From Coccinella septempunctata (lineage: Eukaryota; Arthropoda; Insecta; Coleoptera; Coccinellidae): a stretch of DNA of 64,000 nucleotides. The stretch lies in contig NC_058193.1 of NCBI RefSeq assembly GCF_907165205.1, positions 34,981,521 through 35,045,520 on the forward strand. Reading direction: 5' to 3'. Shown piece after piece: positions 22,476 to 33,709 of this stretch (its first letter is position 1; every line of letters starts with the position of its first letter). Below the pieces are notes generated by a model that saw nothing but the letters and a program-made list of their open reading frames with translations, was not told the DNA's origin and ran no database searches. The translations under genes were made by a program, and so were the position numbers.

Positions 22476-25400
22476 TCAATACGAGATGTGGCTGACTTTA
22501 GAATCCAAGTGACCTCTGTAAGCCAGTTCAGGGCCGAAGGATCTGTCATAATGACCGCCACCTCCGTGTTCTTCATAATGGGGATGTGCCACCACCTCGT
22601 AGGTGGATGTTTGTTGCTTGCCTCCAAGAAGTTTCTTCAGAGCTATGATGGCAGATATCGTGAAGGCTATCTTGGCGATTACTAGGGCCTTGAATGCAAT
22701 GAGGGCGATGAATTTAAGAGCTAAGGCTCCGAGAAGGGCTCCTTTCATACCGAGCATCATCATCATCTTCATACCACCACCTCCTTTCTTGCCTCCTCCA
22801 CCACCACCTTGCTTTTTCCTCGCTGAAATTGGAAAATTTTAAGTTTTTTTGTCAATGGGGACTGATACAGTCACTTTCACAAGAAATTGAGGAAATTGTT
22901 TCAAAAACATACAAAAGAATAGTTCAACTATGATATAAAGTTCAACTGACAATTAAAACCCAGCTCTAGCTGGGTTTTAAGTGTTTCAGTTTCAGTTTCA
23001 GTGCTCTCTAGAGCACTTAAAATTCAAAAACGAGTTCAGCAGATTTGGATAATGTGCCAGAATGTAGTAATACATTTTACTATCTTTAAATAATCACAAC
23101 TAAGTCACTATCTAACCATTTCACCAATTTTTGGATATTTAAACTGAATTTCTTTGAGTTATATTCACCTTCGTCAACCATCATGGATCTCTGCATGTCC
23201 TTGACAGACTCCGATGGTAATCTGAATTCTACTGTGTGGGAACTCAAGTACTCTGCGATTTTATCAAATAGGGCATTGTCTACTGCTTCTTCTCTGGCCC
23301 TTGGTTCATCAGGTAGCACCAAGGGGCTGAAGTGTTTTCCTGAACGTTCTGCATCTAGTTGCTTGATTTTGATTGTGCCTCCAATGTCCATATTTGCTGG
23401 CAGCCTATCTATATATTTCAGGGCTCTTTCCTGAAAGAAATATTGAATGAAAGATACATAATGTGAATTCATTATAGAGATCAAAAAGCTGACTATTTTA
23501 TTGTCCAAATAAAAATTTTGTTCTAGGTATACAAATGGCCTTTGACTTTAACTTTCTAAAATCTCTTGTTGTTGAGGTACTAAATGGCGAATGGACTGGT
23601 TTCTAGTAAAAGCAGAAATTGAGCTATCATTCTACGGGAGCTAGAAGAATCATAAACATTCTGGTGGTGTATAATAAAACTACTACCTATAATTTGCAAT
23701 ATTTTTTCATTGGAGATGTCTATCTAATTCACGTGAACCACCATATTTTACAGTTATTGACCATTCTTCAAGGTCAATAACACAGTTTTATATATAAATG
23801 ACTAATCAGTCGTGATCTCAATGTTCTCTTTAGTGTCTTATCCGAGTGGTAATCTTATGGAAATTGAAGGTTACATGATACCAATCATCACGAGTCTTTG
23901 GGAGTTAAAATGTTTCTTCGTTTTAAATAATTACTACTTTTCGAAAATTATTGTTCGTCCATTGTAAGAATTTCGAATGTCTGCTACTGTGAGCAAGAAA
24001 TTACAAAAGAATAGCAGAACTTCAATATATGAATAGATCTGTCAGATATTAAAATTTCAATAGTAGAATATAAATAAGAAGGAGTGCTTTTTTTACACTT
24101 CCAATTGTATGGAAACACCTAAAATATATTAAATTGCTTATCAGGTACCATCTGTAGTATCTAACCAGGGGCTGCTCTAGAGAAAAAAATGTATGAATAT
24201 GAAAGAATGGCCCTTTAGGTCTTTAGAATTTAGGTACTACCTGTATATAAAACGAAACACATGAATTCAGCTTCGAATAATCATAATAATCATTGGGTAC
24301 CATAGCTATGTTTGCTGCAGAATGCAGTTCAGATGACACAGATCCCCGATATATAAAAGAATCCATGAATTATTCTCTGCTTCAACATATTGCAAACGGG
24401 AGATGTCCGTTATTGCAGATAATGTTGTTAATAATAGCAATAAATTGAATGGGTAATAGCCGGGAGGTATTTAGAAGAGCTGCATTGTAAAGACGATTTA
24501 CTGACCCAATTTCCTCGGTTATTCTAAGATCGTTTCTCGAAATCGACGAACGTTTAATCGAACAAAAGTCAATCTGATTTCACATCTTCATATTCTTTGG
24601 GTCTCTGGGTCAGTGTGGCCAGAATGTCCTTTTCGAGTAGATGAAACTGCACTTATAGGTGAACAGGTAATGGAGAAATTGCCGTAAACAATTTATTGTC
24701 TTGCTCGATGAAGTAGACAACACGGTCTAAAGAGCATCCTGCAGTACCTCAATTATTTTTCCATTTTATTGAACATTAGAGTACGTTCGCTTGGAGTTGA
24801 TGAAGCAAATGTTGGTCGTATCGAAGGAATTCTGTACCATCGAATTTTTTTAAGAATTCCTAAAGTCCTTACCCAAAATTTTTAAAATTTCTTTACAGAC
24901 ATGTAGATTCAAATAAACCAATGAAGAATCTCGAGCTCTGGCATATTTTACCCGAAAAATACTGAAGATAGAACGATGACTTGTGAAAAAACGAGTGTCC
25001 ACTTTGAAGTGGACACTCGTGCATATTTCAAGAATTGCTATAGCAGAAATATTATATTGGTACAATAATACTAAACCGAACATTCTTAACCAAAAGTCAC
25101 TATCTATTCTCTTAGGGCTCATTTTTTCAGAAGATAAAACCAACTGAAAGTCCAAATTTCGAAGGAGAGGTTGAAAGATATATACATATTTCCTGGAAAT
25201 GTCTTCTTTTACCATTTATATATGAAACTCCTCGCATCACGAGGCTTCAAACGAGTAATTTTGGAGGATGATAGCAAAGAAGTGAAATATCAAAAAATCA
25301 TTCACTCAAAACTAACTTTCATCTAGACATTTGATAATTCTGAACATCGCATGGCTTGGAAATTTTCATTTTTATTAGATACACGTATTTTTTCAAGATT

Positions 25401-26639
25401 TATTGATGCCTTGCTCAAATGAATGAGAAGGTGTGAAAACTTTTCAACGTATGAACAAAGCGAAACTGATTCATTATATGGATATTCATGTATTATTGAC
25501 CACTTCGTTATTGAGCTCAACGACCATCTTAAACAAGTCCGTAAAATCAATTAACTCACAGCTTGCTATTAAACGACAATAAATCAACTGACTGAATATG
25601 AGATGTGAAAGAGATGTAATTAATAGTGTTCAATCGTTTTTTGGAGATTCATTTTTTGTTGTCAGGCTATGCAAATATTCTGCTTCAAATTAAGGAACTC
25701 CAGACTGTTTATACGAATTATATTTATATATAAAATTCACATTTCTTCAGCTAAAGAATAATGGGTTGTGCTGAGCTCATACATTGAACAGTACTATCAC
25801 GAAAACATTTTTTTTATACCATTTTTTCCGATTCGGCTCTAATAAAAAGATATAGCCGTTTTTTTAAGGTTTCATAATGAGCTATACCACCCTTGGAGAA
25901 ACAGAATTACCTTCAAAATAACTAGCTAAATCTGTGAGACTACACATCTCAGGATCTTTTAAAAAGAGTTGTACTCAGCCGAAGTACCTAATTTTTCGAA
26001 CATTACAGACATTTTTCATTTTTGAACATCAAATATGAAGAATACTTTTATTATACAAAACATTATCACAAAATAACATTTTTTTATGGTTTTTCAACAG
26101 CATGTATCTTCTAAACCTATCGGATTTTGCAAAAATGGTATGGGAAAAAAGTGTTTGGTTGAAATATTTGTACGAGTCAAAGACTCACCCTGTATATTCA
26201 GAACAATGCATATCAATCAAAAATTAAGCTCAATAATCCATAATGAAATACTGATTTCAAAATTTAATATTCTGATGAAGAAAATGGATTAATGATGTTC
26301 ACGAATGGATTATTATAATAGAATGTTGATGATCGAAGTCATTTTTCAAAATTTCAATTTCAAAAAAATCAATTTCCATAACAATGCTTTGAGATTTACA
26401 TTATTTATTGACCTTGATTCATATATTTTTATTCATTGATATCTCAGCGTTTTTTGAGCGAATAAAATCAAAAAAAAATATAAAAAGCTTACCTTCAAGC
26501 AGAGGCTGATATCCTGCGAAGTGCACTCCATCACGGAGGCTATGGCCTCCTTGTAGATGCCATCTTCAAAGTGATCATCTTCACATCGTACAACGTTAGA
26601 TCCATAAAGACCCAACAACACAAGTAACAATACTTTCAT
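22476..26639 (-). CDS. Osiris family protein (DUF1676), Osiris gene 4 of the window
   Basis: Minus-strand exons 26493-26639, 23169-23430 and 22476-22822 join at GT-AG sites in phases 0 and 1 and give 251 codons. Exon 1 has a signal peptide (MKVLLLVLLGLYGSNVVRC) and the two-cysteine region (VMECTSQDISLCLK), which continues into exon 2 as ERALKYIDRLP. Exon 3 opens ARKKQGGGGGGKKGGG and encodes the hydrophobic segment (ALKFIALIAFKALVIAKIAF...IIALKKLLGG). It ends with FGPELAYRG, a variant of the family's AQxLAY motif. Intron 1 is about 3.06 kb and contains a small transposable element (25810-26194) and a perfect palindrome (24991-25020). Intron 2 (346 bp) holds two tight hairpins. Confidence 0.9.
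22955..23017. repeat. Two adjacent tight hairpins with a TTTCAG repeat between
   Basis: AAAACCCAGCT-CT-AGCTGGGTTTT (22955-22978) has an 11-bp stem and AGTGCTCT-CT-AGAGCACT (23000-23017) an 8-bp stem. Both have the same 2-base CT loop. Three TTTCAG copies lie between them. They are inside intron 2 of Osiris gene 4. Confidence 0.75.
24991..25020. repeat. Perfect 30-bp palindrome
   Basis: ACGAGTGTCCACTT is followed after two bases by its exact reverse complement AAGTGGACACTCGT. It lies in intron 1 of Osiris gene 4 with no element ends recognised around it. Confidence 0.8.
25810..26194 (-). mobile_element. Small dispersed element, copy A (inverted)
   Basis: Ends at 26194 with GACTCACCCTGTA. Read on the minus strand it matches the element at 47649-48265 in several blocks: the first 30 bases, GCTGTTGAAAAACCATA, TTTGATGTTCAAAAAT, and the GATGTGTAGT-TCACA part. 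It is shorter than that copy because a central segment is missing. It is non-coding and lies in intron 1 of Osiris gene 4. Confidence 0.8.
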
Positions 26640-26696
26640 GATGTTAATTCACTAAGATCTGATCAAGTACTGGTGAATAATGCTGCAAACGTCCCG

Positions 26697-26704
26697 GTTT
26701 TATG
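26697..26704 (-). promoter_or_regulatory. TATA-like box of Osiris gene 4
   Basis: CATAAAAC on the minus strand about 60 bases upstream of the ATG at 26639, a weaker match than in the neighbouring Osiris genes. Confidence 0.4.
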
Positions 26705-28683
26705 TCCAAGAAGGAGAATCTAAGAAGAGGAGAGGACCCGTCTAAAAATCTGTGCTATTCTGTACTAGATTCAAGAAAGGAGTATACTGTCTATGTATGT
26801 GCTACATATCTCAATGAGTCTTTTTATTGTAGCCAAGTTTGCCACCGATACTTATTGGTTGGTGATCTGCCCGCGGGTGTAAAACTCTCGTTTTAACGGT
26901 ACATCATCTATATATTGGCAAAAGAGAAATCTTTGTGTGAAACTACCCCCTGCATACCCGACGCTTTCGCACCTCTAAAGTCAAAATTTGATCGATCATC
27001 GTATGGCTCTATCTTTCAGGTTTTGGAAACTCAAAACCACTCGATAATGAAGTAGATCAGAAAAGGTGCATACATTTTCTGGTGGGAATAAAGTAGCAGA
27101 ACTTGGAAATGATTGCAAGAAAGCTCAATATATTCCAGGGACCAGAAAATTCAACTCAAATATAGCGAAACTCATTAGAACCATCAAGTTGGAGTGGAAC
27201 TGAAAATTTAAGTCCAGAGATCGATACTATGAAAATTATTCCAATTTCGTCTTTCCTTATCCAGTTTTTCAACCTGATCTGTTGAAGCCCAAACCAAAGG
27301 GTCATGTAGTTGAGTATATGGAGCGAAAAGTTCATACTACAGCCTGTAAACTTTCAGCAAAGGATTCATCTGAATGATATGTGTGTGTGTGTAGGAAAGT
27401 GAATGTATGGTCAAGACAATAGATTGTTGGCTGAATTATCACTTTCAAATTGATTGAGTCTATATGATCTGAATCATTGTTTTAAGGAATAGGAAATCTG
27501 ACTTTGAATTCAGAGATACCAAGCTTTTAACCATAATCTATCTAGGGGGTCAATGTTTTATTAGTATCCCTGAAATAATAATTAAAACGACTCAAGGTAT
27601 TTTCATGAAAATCATCAGTTTGTTATCCACACTATTTTTTTCGAATGTTCGAGTTTTCATCAAAAGCTTTTTTTAGATAGACATGTTGATTTTATGATAA
27701 TTATGATTGTTTATGTTTTATCTGAACTCGGATCGAACTTTGGCATATTTTGTGGAATTTTTTCGTCAGAATCAACGCATATTTTTGCTTCAGTAAGCTC
27801 AGATAATTACTCCATAATTTCAATCGCAAGCATCTAATTGAACTGATCGAACTATGAACTTTAGGTTCAACACATTTCGACCGCTTTACTATAAAATAAA
27901 GATAAATGCGACAATGGCTTTGCTTTGTGAATTCTCAGTCCATAGAACCTGATATTTAGTACCGAAGAAGAATCTCCTAGCTATAATTTCTGAGGTACCA
28001 CTCATTGTGTTCTTCTGACCGTGAAAGTAAAAGATTGTTTACATATGCTAATTGCTCTCATCTCTGTTTGCGCTGTAGACTTTTCTGGCACCGAAAAAAT
28101 TCCTTTTATTCCATGTAATAATTCGAGTATGAGTTCGTCACACTTTGCATGAGAAAAGAAAAGCGTATTGTATGATTTACAGTTATTGAAATCTATGCTG
28201 TTAACGAATTAGCCAATTAATTCTTAGCGATTGCTTTTTTCGTGTCGTGAGATCGCACCAACAATTGCTTGTATTAGACTTTTATGATCTTGAGTAGACA
28301 AAGGTGTAGCCTAACGGGCCCGAATAAGAGAAAATGCGTACTTCGGATAGATTTATTTGAGGTTCCAGAGGCTCCTTATTCGGATGATGTGAAATTCATT
28401 ATTTATCCACAGTGAAACTATGTTTTAACGTTGAAACAATGTTATCGAAGGGATAGATTGATTCTCATCATCAGGAGAGCTTTTCCAATGAAAGGAAAAT
28501 CATTTTTCATGAAAATGTCCAATTGAAACTAACAACTGCTGGAATACCTAACCTAATCTTTAAATAGGGCCATAGGTGAAGGCTACATGATGTATTATAA
28601 AATGATATGATTGTGGAAATTAATTAATTTTGAGACCAAAATATTTGGATGTTTCTTACATACCACAAAATATTCTCAAATTT
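26705..28683. other. Intergenic, no gene seen
   Basis: AT-rich DNA. A short GT microsatellite sits near 27378. No open frame with a recognisable domain, and no terminal-repeat element that I can delimit. Confidence 0.5.
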
Positions 28684-29664
28684 ATGAATATTTTGTTCAT
28701 CGTATTATTCTTTAATGAATTCTCATGTTCCTCTGTTTGGCTGTTCTACTGCTTCGAAAACAAAACCTATGGCAGCAGTTGTCTTTTCATACTGTGTGTG
28801 ACAACCTATTCCAAAAATGGATCAAGAAATGCTATTTCGATTAAATACGGAAGACTCATTGGGAGTATATTAGAGGAGACTCATCCTGTACATAAGGAAA
28901 AACTCTGTTCATCGCTTAGCTCGACCTCTATTCAGCTAAATGAACCGGTGCGTCATAGATGCAAAACTGAGAAGGTATGTAAGAAGTTACAAGTCTCAAT
29001 TCCATTATCGTGTAAACGAGAAAGTACGCAGATCTTGAACTTGACTTCACTCCAATGAGGGGGTATCACGACCTACATCTATCATCTATCTAGATAGATA
29101 GACTATAGGCGCGAATTTTTCCAGCCAAAGATGAGTTAATACGGTTTGATCAAATTTGATTTGAAGACATTTTGATTACTTCACGGGCAGTCAAAAGTTG
29201 TGTGTTCATGACTCTCAATTTACTGATCTACCCAACGAATAAATCGATGTGGAACTTGTATAGCACTTCTTTCATCAATTCCTATGTTTGAAACTTATCC
29301 AAAATCATTTTTCTTCGATAAAAAACCAGGAAAGCCTTCTCGAAATATCAAATATCATCCAGATCAATATCGGTTGACTTCCCACGTTTCTGAAATCTGT
29401 TTTTCCCTCCAATAGAATGAGGAGAAAGTTAACAAAAAAGTTCACAATCAGCATTCAGCTCACTTGCATTATCTTTCATTAAACCTTGAGGGAGAAGTGC
29501 ATCACGATTCTGTAGATCGAAGTCATTACGCGTTCAGCAACATTAGAAGGGGTCAAAGGCCACCAAGTAGGCAGGAAGGAACAAGCCGATGTGGGTCGTG
29601 TTATGAAGTTCTCATAGATTCGAGAGGTGTACTTGTTCAAGATGATTCTACTCCTTTTTGGTGA
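28684..29664 (+). CDS. Unrecognised two-exon gene, possibly secreted
   Basis: Two open segments, 28684-28974 and 29416-29664, are joined by a 441-bp intron with a near-perfect donor (AAG|GTATGTAAG) and an acceptor (TTCCCTCCAATAG). Both boundaries are phase 0, giving 179 codons. The N-terminus is hydrophobic (MNILFIVLFFNEFSCSS), fitting a signal peptide; the first exon is Cys-rich. The second exon is basic and hydrophilic (RRGQRPPSRQEGTSRCGSCY) and ends VLVQDDSTPFW. I recognise no domain and it is not an Osiris protein. It sits on + between two minus-strand Osiris genes. The exact 5' end is uncertain, since an exon boundary inside the first segment is possible. Confidence 0.45.
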
Positions 29665-31292
29665 TTTTATTCAATGAATGATGAATGGATTGACGATTTG
29701 CTAGTAATTAATGATGATTAATAATTTAAGGGATAAAAGGGAACAATTCTCTTCATTGATGTCTATTTATGTCATCATTCACACCTCTTGAAGGGATGAA
29801 CATAGCTCAGAAAAACTATTTTTTCCTAAAATGTTAAATGTTAGGTACTAAAAATAAAAATTGTCGTCTGCCCTAATATATTTCGGGGTATTTTTAGAAT
29901 ATCCATGCAGATATTGTTAATAGGACAATACTCCATAGAGATTCATGTGACAAACCACTAAAATGGCATTGAAAGTAACTCGGGAGTCTTGAAAAGATTT
30001 TTATCTATTTATTGGATTTCGAACAACCTGTATCTTTCGAATGAAAACAAAGCTGGAGAAATGATGTAGGTGAAGAGGAATCTGCTCGCAAAACTTCACT
30101 TGTCTGTGGTATAGATTATAGATGGCAAAATGTACTTTCTTCATTTACAGTATATGAATCCTCAAGTTCAATGCAGATCGCTCACATTCAACTGGTGAAT
30201 AAAATTATTGGAATAGAATACCATCAGATTCCGGCAGATGACGCTACGTTTCAATCGAAATATTAAATTCATATAATTTTCTCATATTAATCTCATCACG
30301 AATGATGATTGAGCTGCGAAGAATAATTGAAATAATTGTAAAGAGAAATTCTATTCATATTGTTTATGCATATTCAAAATGTTTGAAATAGGAAAAAGTA
30401 CTGAGAGGAGAATATTTAAATTGAACAAAACTTTTAACGAGTCTGTTCAGAAGACAAACAAAAAACAGTAAGGGAAACACCACTGTCCAAGGCAAAAACT
30501 TCGTTTTCTGAAATACCCTCAATCGTACAAGTAGCTGCAACCAATGAAACAAGGACCTCCCATTTCATACGTACTTATAGGACCCATAAATAGGTAAGCT
30601 GTTATATGTGTTGCATATTTGCCAATATTACAAATATCCTATTATGAATTTGTTAGTTCCAGTTTCTTTGGTTGCAGCTAGTTATACGATGCAGGAGCTT
30701 TCGAACAAAAATAATAATACCTATCCATATTCCATTTAATTCATTTACTTATTTTCATATTACACATCTGCAATATCTTTGCATTTACTCTTATGCGAAC
30801 TTATGGTCAAGAACGAATGAATAACTAAATAAAAGAAAAATTAGAGTAAGATTTGATTGATTTGATAACCAATTGACGAACATTCATGAGTTTTTTCTCA
30901 AAATAGGGACTTTGGGAAATCATCAACTAACAACAGTCTGATGAAATAAAATGAGACAGAAAAAATTCACTGGAAATATGATCAATAAGGGGAAATGAAT
31001 GAGGAATGATTTCAGACTCATTGTTATGAAATAAATTTCTTTTTGGGCTCTTCTTTTTTTTATTATAGTGTTGTTTCGTCGTTCCCAGTTTTCAACAGGA
31101 TTTGAGATTGCATAGGGGAGCAAGGCAATGAAAATAATCGTGGATGAAATCTCAATTTCGAAATATTTTGTGTTTTTTTAGGCCAATTATCTATAACTAA
31201 CAGTGTCGCAATCTAAAAAAAAATTTTTTTTTGGCAAAATGAATGTTTGTGTAGTTAGGATGAATAAAATATTAAAACTCATTTTATTAACT
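29665..31292. other. Intergenic, no gene seen
   Basis: AT-rich sequence with only short open frames. No repeat end or recognised motif beyond short simple-sequence runs. Confidence 0.5.
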
Positions 31293-31364
31293 GGCTCGTT
31301 GGTCTAGGGGTATGATTTCCGCTTAGGGTGCGGGAGGTCCCGGGTTCAAATCCCGGACGAGCCC
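31293..31364 (+). tRNA. tRNA-Pro (anticodon AGG)
   Basis: A full 72-base cloverleaf. Acceptor stem GGCTCGT pairs with ACGAGCC, followed by discriminator C. The anticodon loop TTAGGGT puts AGG at 31325-31327. The T arm is CCGGG-TTCAAAT-CCCGG. The A box (TGGTCTAGGGG) and B box (GGTTCAAATCC) are intact, and a T5 run at 31370-31374 can terminate RNA polymerase III. There is no intron. The anticodon stem contains one G-U pair, so the gene looks functional. Confidence 0.97.
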
Positions 31365-31369
31365 AAAAC

Positions 31370-31374
31370 TTTTT
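31370..31374 (+). terminator. RNA polymerase III terminator of tRNA-Pro
   Basis: TTTTT five bases downstream of the tRNA 3' end. Confidence 0.8.
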
Positions 31375-32740
31375 GAACACATCTATTTCTGACTGTGTTA
31401 GAACAAATCTAGTTTTCCGGCTGTTACGAGTAGTAATTTTCATTTACTATTTATGGAAGGTACTAAGGTCCTAAGATAAGTTCAAATTTTTTAGAAACTC
31501 TTTAATTTATTGAGGTTGAAATACATAACCTTCGAATGGTTCTTTAATTCAATACTTGATATTCCCCATTTCTGAAAAAGATAGGTAATTCTGGATATCA
31601 TTTAGCGAAAAGATCATAGGAGGTTTAAAGGGTATTTTCCTATCTTAACTTCACTGCTTTGCAGGAAGTGATTATTATTTTTCTTTTATTCCAAAACTTG
31701 ATTATTAAAAATAATGAACGAGAAATCTACACACCTCTTTGGGTCCCATCAATTACAAAAAGCTTATCAACCATACTCGATAATTTTCAGGTGATATCTA
31801 CCGATCTCTAACTCCAATAGCTGCTTTCAATTTGATTGACTATCGCCACTTAATCGTTTTCGCCAGGAATCATGAATAAAGTAAACCAGAGCAGTGAAAA
31901 ATGTGCGTTTACGATGCTCATCGTTTCGAGAAATCACTCTTAGTTAAATCAGAGACTCTGGTTAAATATTTGCTATGGCTCGGTCAATTAGAAGTTGCGC
32001 GTTCAAGAAATCGGTTTAAATGCCAAGAATCAAACCAAAGATACGCTCTGAGAGATCTGTAGCTAAATCAGCGAGTAATTTTTGATAGACGCTCAAAATG
32101 TGGAGCGATTGCAATGCTTCATTATGAGATCTCAATACGGACACTGCAATTTTCCTTATATGTCTCTGATTATTTGAGTTCTATACAGGATATCCACTGA
32201 AATACCACAACAAGAAATGTTTTTATTTCGCGTTTTCTACAACATTCACGATTTTAAGTGTGGAATTTCGAAACATCATTCTCAAAATATCACAAATGTA
32301 ACTTGGAGTCCCTAGACCTAAGTGAATCTACATAAGAGAGCTTTTCCTGCTCTGTTTTCACATATTCCGATTTTAGACAATTTTCCGATCATATTGTCGA
32401 AAAACACCAAGATTTAGCTGGTGGTATTTGCTGATCTATGGGATTCAGATAGCCATATCAGAAGATATTCTAGATATGGTCCTTACTGATGTGGAAATAA
32501 AGGAAAATAATCGGAATTGAAGGAATATTTTCACTTTAATTCGTATCAAGCTGATTGTAGATAAAATTTGTTAAGTCACTTTGAATTGCTTTCTTGCATC
32601 AGTATCTTTTCTCCCTTCATGTTTATATGTTTAAGCTTTTCACGTTTATCCAATTTTCCTGTTGTTTTGAAAATTTGGAACATATCATCAGGGGAAGTAA
32701 TTGGCGAAATGATGACACCAAATTAAAAAACAATATAAAA
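31375..32740. other. Intergenic, no gene seen
   Basis: AT-rich DNA between the tRNA gene and the 3' end of the next Osiris gene. No open frame or element that I can support. Confidence 0.5.
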
Positions 32741-32750
32741 TTTATTTATT
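32741..32750 (-). other. Polyadenylation signals of Osiris gene 5
   Basis: Two overlapping AATAAA on the minus strand (32741-32746 and 32745-32750), about 70 bases after the stop at 32817. Confidence 0.6.
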
Positions 32751-32816
32751 ACAGTGGTATTTAAATTAAATAATTTAAATAAATTAAGTCTTATACTCCT
32801 ATATCAGGCGTGATTC

Positions 32817-33663
32817 CTACCGCGTCTTTTGTACGTATGCATTGTAAGCGAGATTTTGAGCTTCTTCCTTGTCGTAAGACCTTCCCCATCCAGAGTGTCC
32901 ACCGTGTCCTCCGCTAACAACAACTTCGTGTCCAGCTTCGTGACCATCCCTTCCACCACCTCCCAGCAATTTCTTCAATCCGATGATACCAGCGAGTACC
33001 AAGGCCAGTTTGGAAACGATGAGGGCTTTACCAGCAAGAAGAGCCAAGGCACCAAGAGCCAATGGAATCAGAGTTCCTCCCAAGATCAAAGGAAGGATCA
33101 TCAAACCTCCCTTGCCTCCTTTTCCTCCCTTCTTTCTTCCTTCTTCGCTTAAGGACCTTTGCAGATCTGTCATGCTTGGGAATTTGAGCTGTAAAAGACG
33201 AATGGTTAATAAAGAGTTAAAATAAATGGATGTCTTCGTTATTTACCTGGAGGGAATGTGTTTCGAAGAAGTTGGAGACTTTGCTGGTGAGCATGTTGTT
33301 GAGGGCGCTGTCTTTTTCATCGAGAGAACGAGGAAGATTGGCTTCGATTTCTGCTTCGGACTTTGGCTGTTCAGCTGGGGCAGCAGGGTCCTTAACGAAG
33401 GTAACGCCATCGAAAATTGTGAAATCTGCGGATCTTGCAACGCGATCTAAAGCTGCGACCAGTTTCAATTTAAGACAGGAGGAGAAGTCGGTTGCTGAAC
33501 ATTCCTGGTACACTTTGTAAAGGTATCTGATGTCACCGTAATACGAGGTACTGTCGCTGGCCCTTGCCTTCTGTTCCTGCGTTATGGAGTTCTGATGGGA
33601 CGTGGTGGACCGACCGTAGACCGTACAGGCCACCAAAGCGAAGACAACACACTTTACGAACAT
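32817..33663 (-). CDS. Osiris family protein (DUF1676), Osiris gene 5 of the window
   Basis: Two minus-strand exons, 33247-33663 and 32817-33188, are joined across a 58-bp intron in phase 0 and give 262 codons. The ATG at 33663 starts a signal peptide (MFVKCVVFALVACTVYG). The two-cysteine region reads YQECSATDFSSCLKLKL and is followed by FTIFDGVTFVKDP. Exon 2 has a basic Gly-rich linker (GRKKGGKGGKGG), the long hydrophobic segment (LILGGTLIPLALGALALLAGKA...LAGIIGLKKLLGGGG), a His/Gly-rich stretch, and ends EEAQNLAYNAYVQKTR, a clear AQxLAY motif. This is a textbook Osiris protein. Its place next to the gene at 45514-46380 recalls the Osi7-Osi8 order in flies, but I do not assign an orthologue. 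Confidence 0.95.
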
Positions 33664-33701
33664 TATGAACTCACTGTTACGATTAAACTTCGAGTATAAT
33701 G

Positions 33702-33709
33702 TTTATATA
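33702..33709 (-). promoter_or_regulatory. TATA box of Osiris gene 5
   Basis: TATATAAA on the minus strand about 40 bases upstream of the ATG at 33663, implying a very short 5' untranslated leader. Confidence 0.7.

Noticed and set aside
24850..25215. 121-codon open frame on minus
   Set aside because: Lies in intron 1 of Osiris gene 4 and runs through the perfect palindrome; no recognisable protein features.
32829..33520. Several + strand frames opposite Osiris gene 5
   Set aside because: Shadows of the Gly/Lys-rich coding exons on the minus strand.
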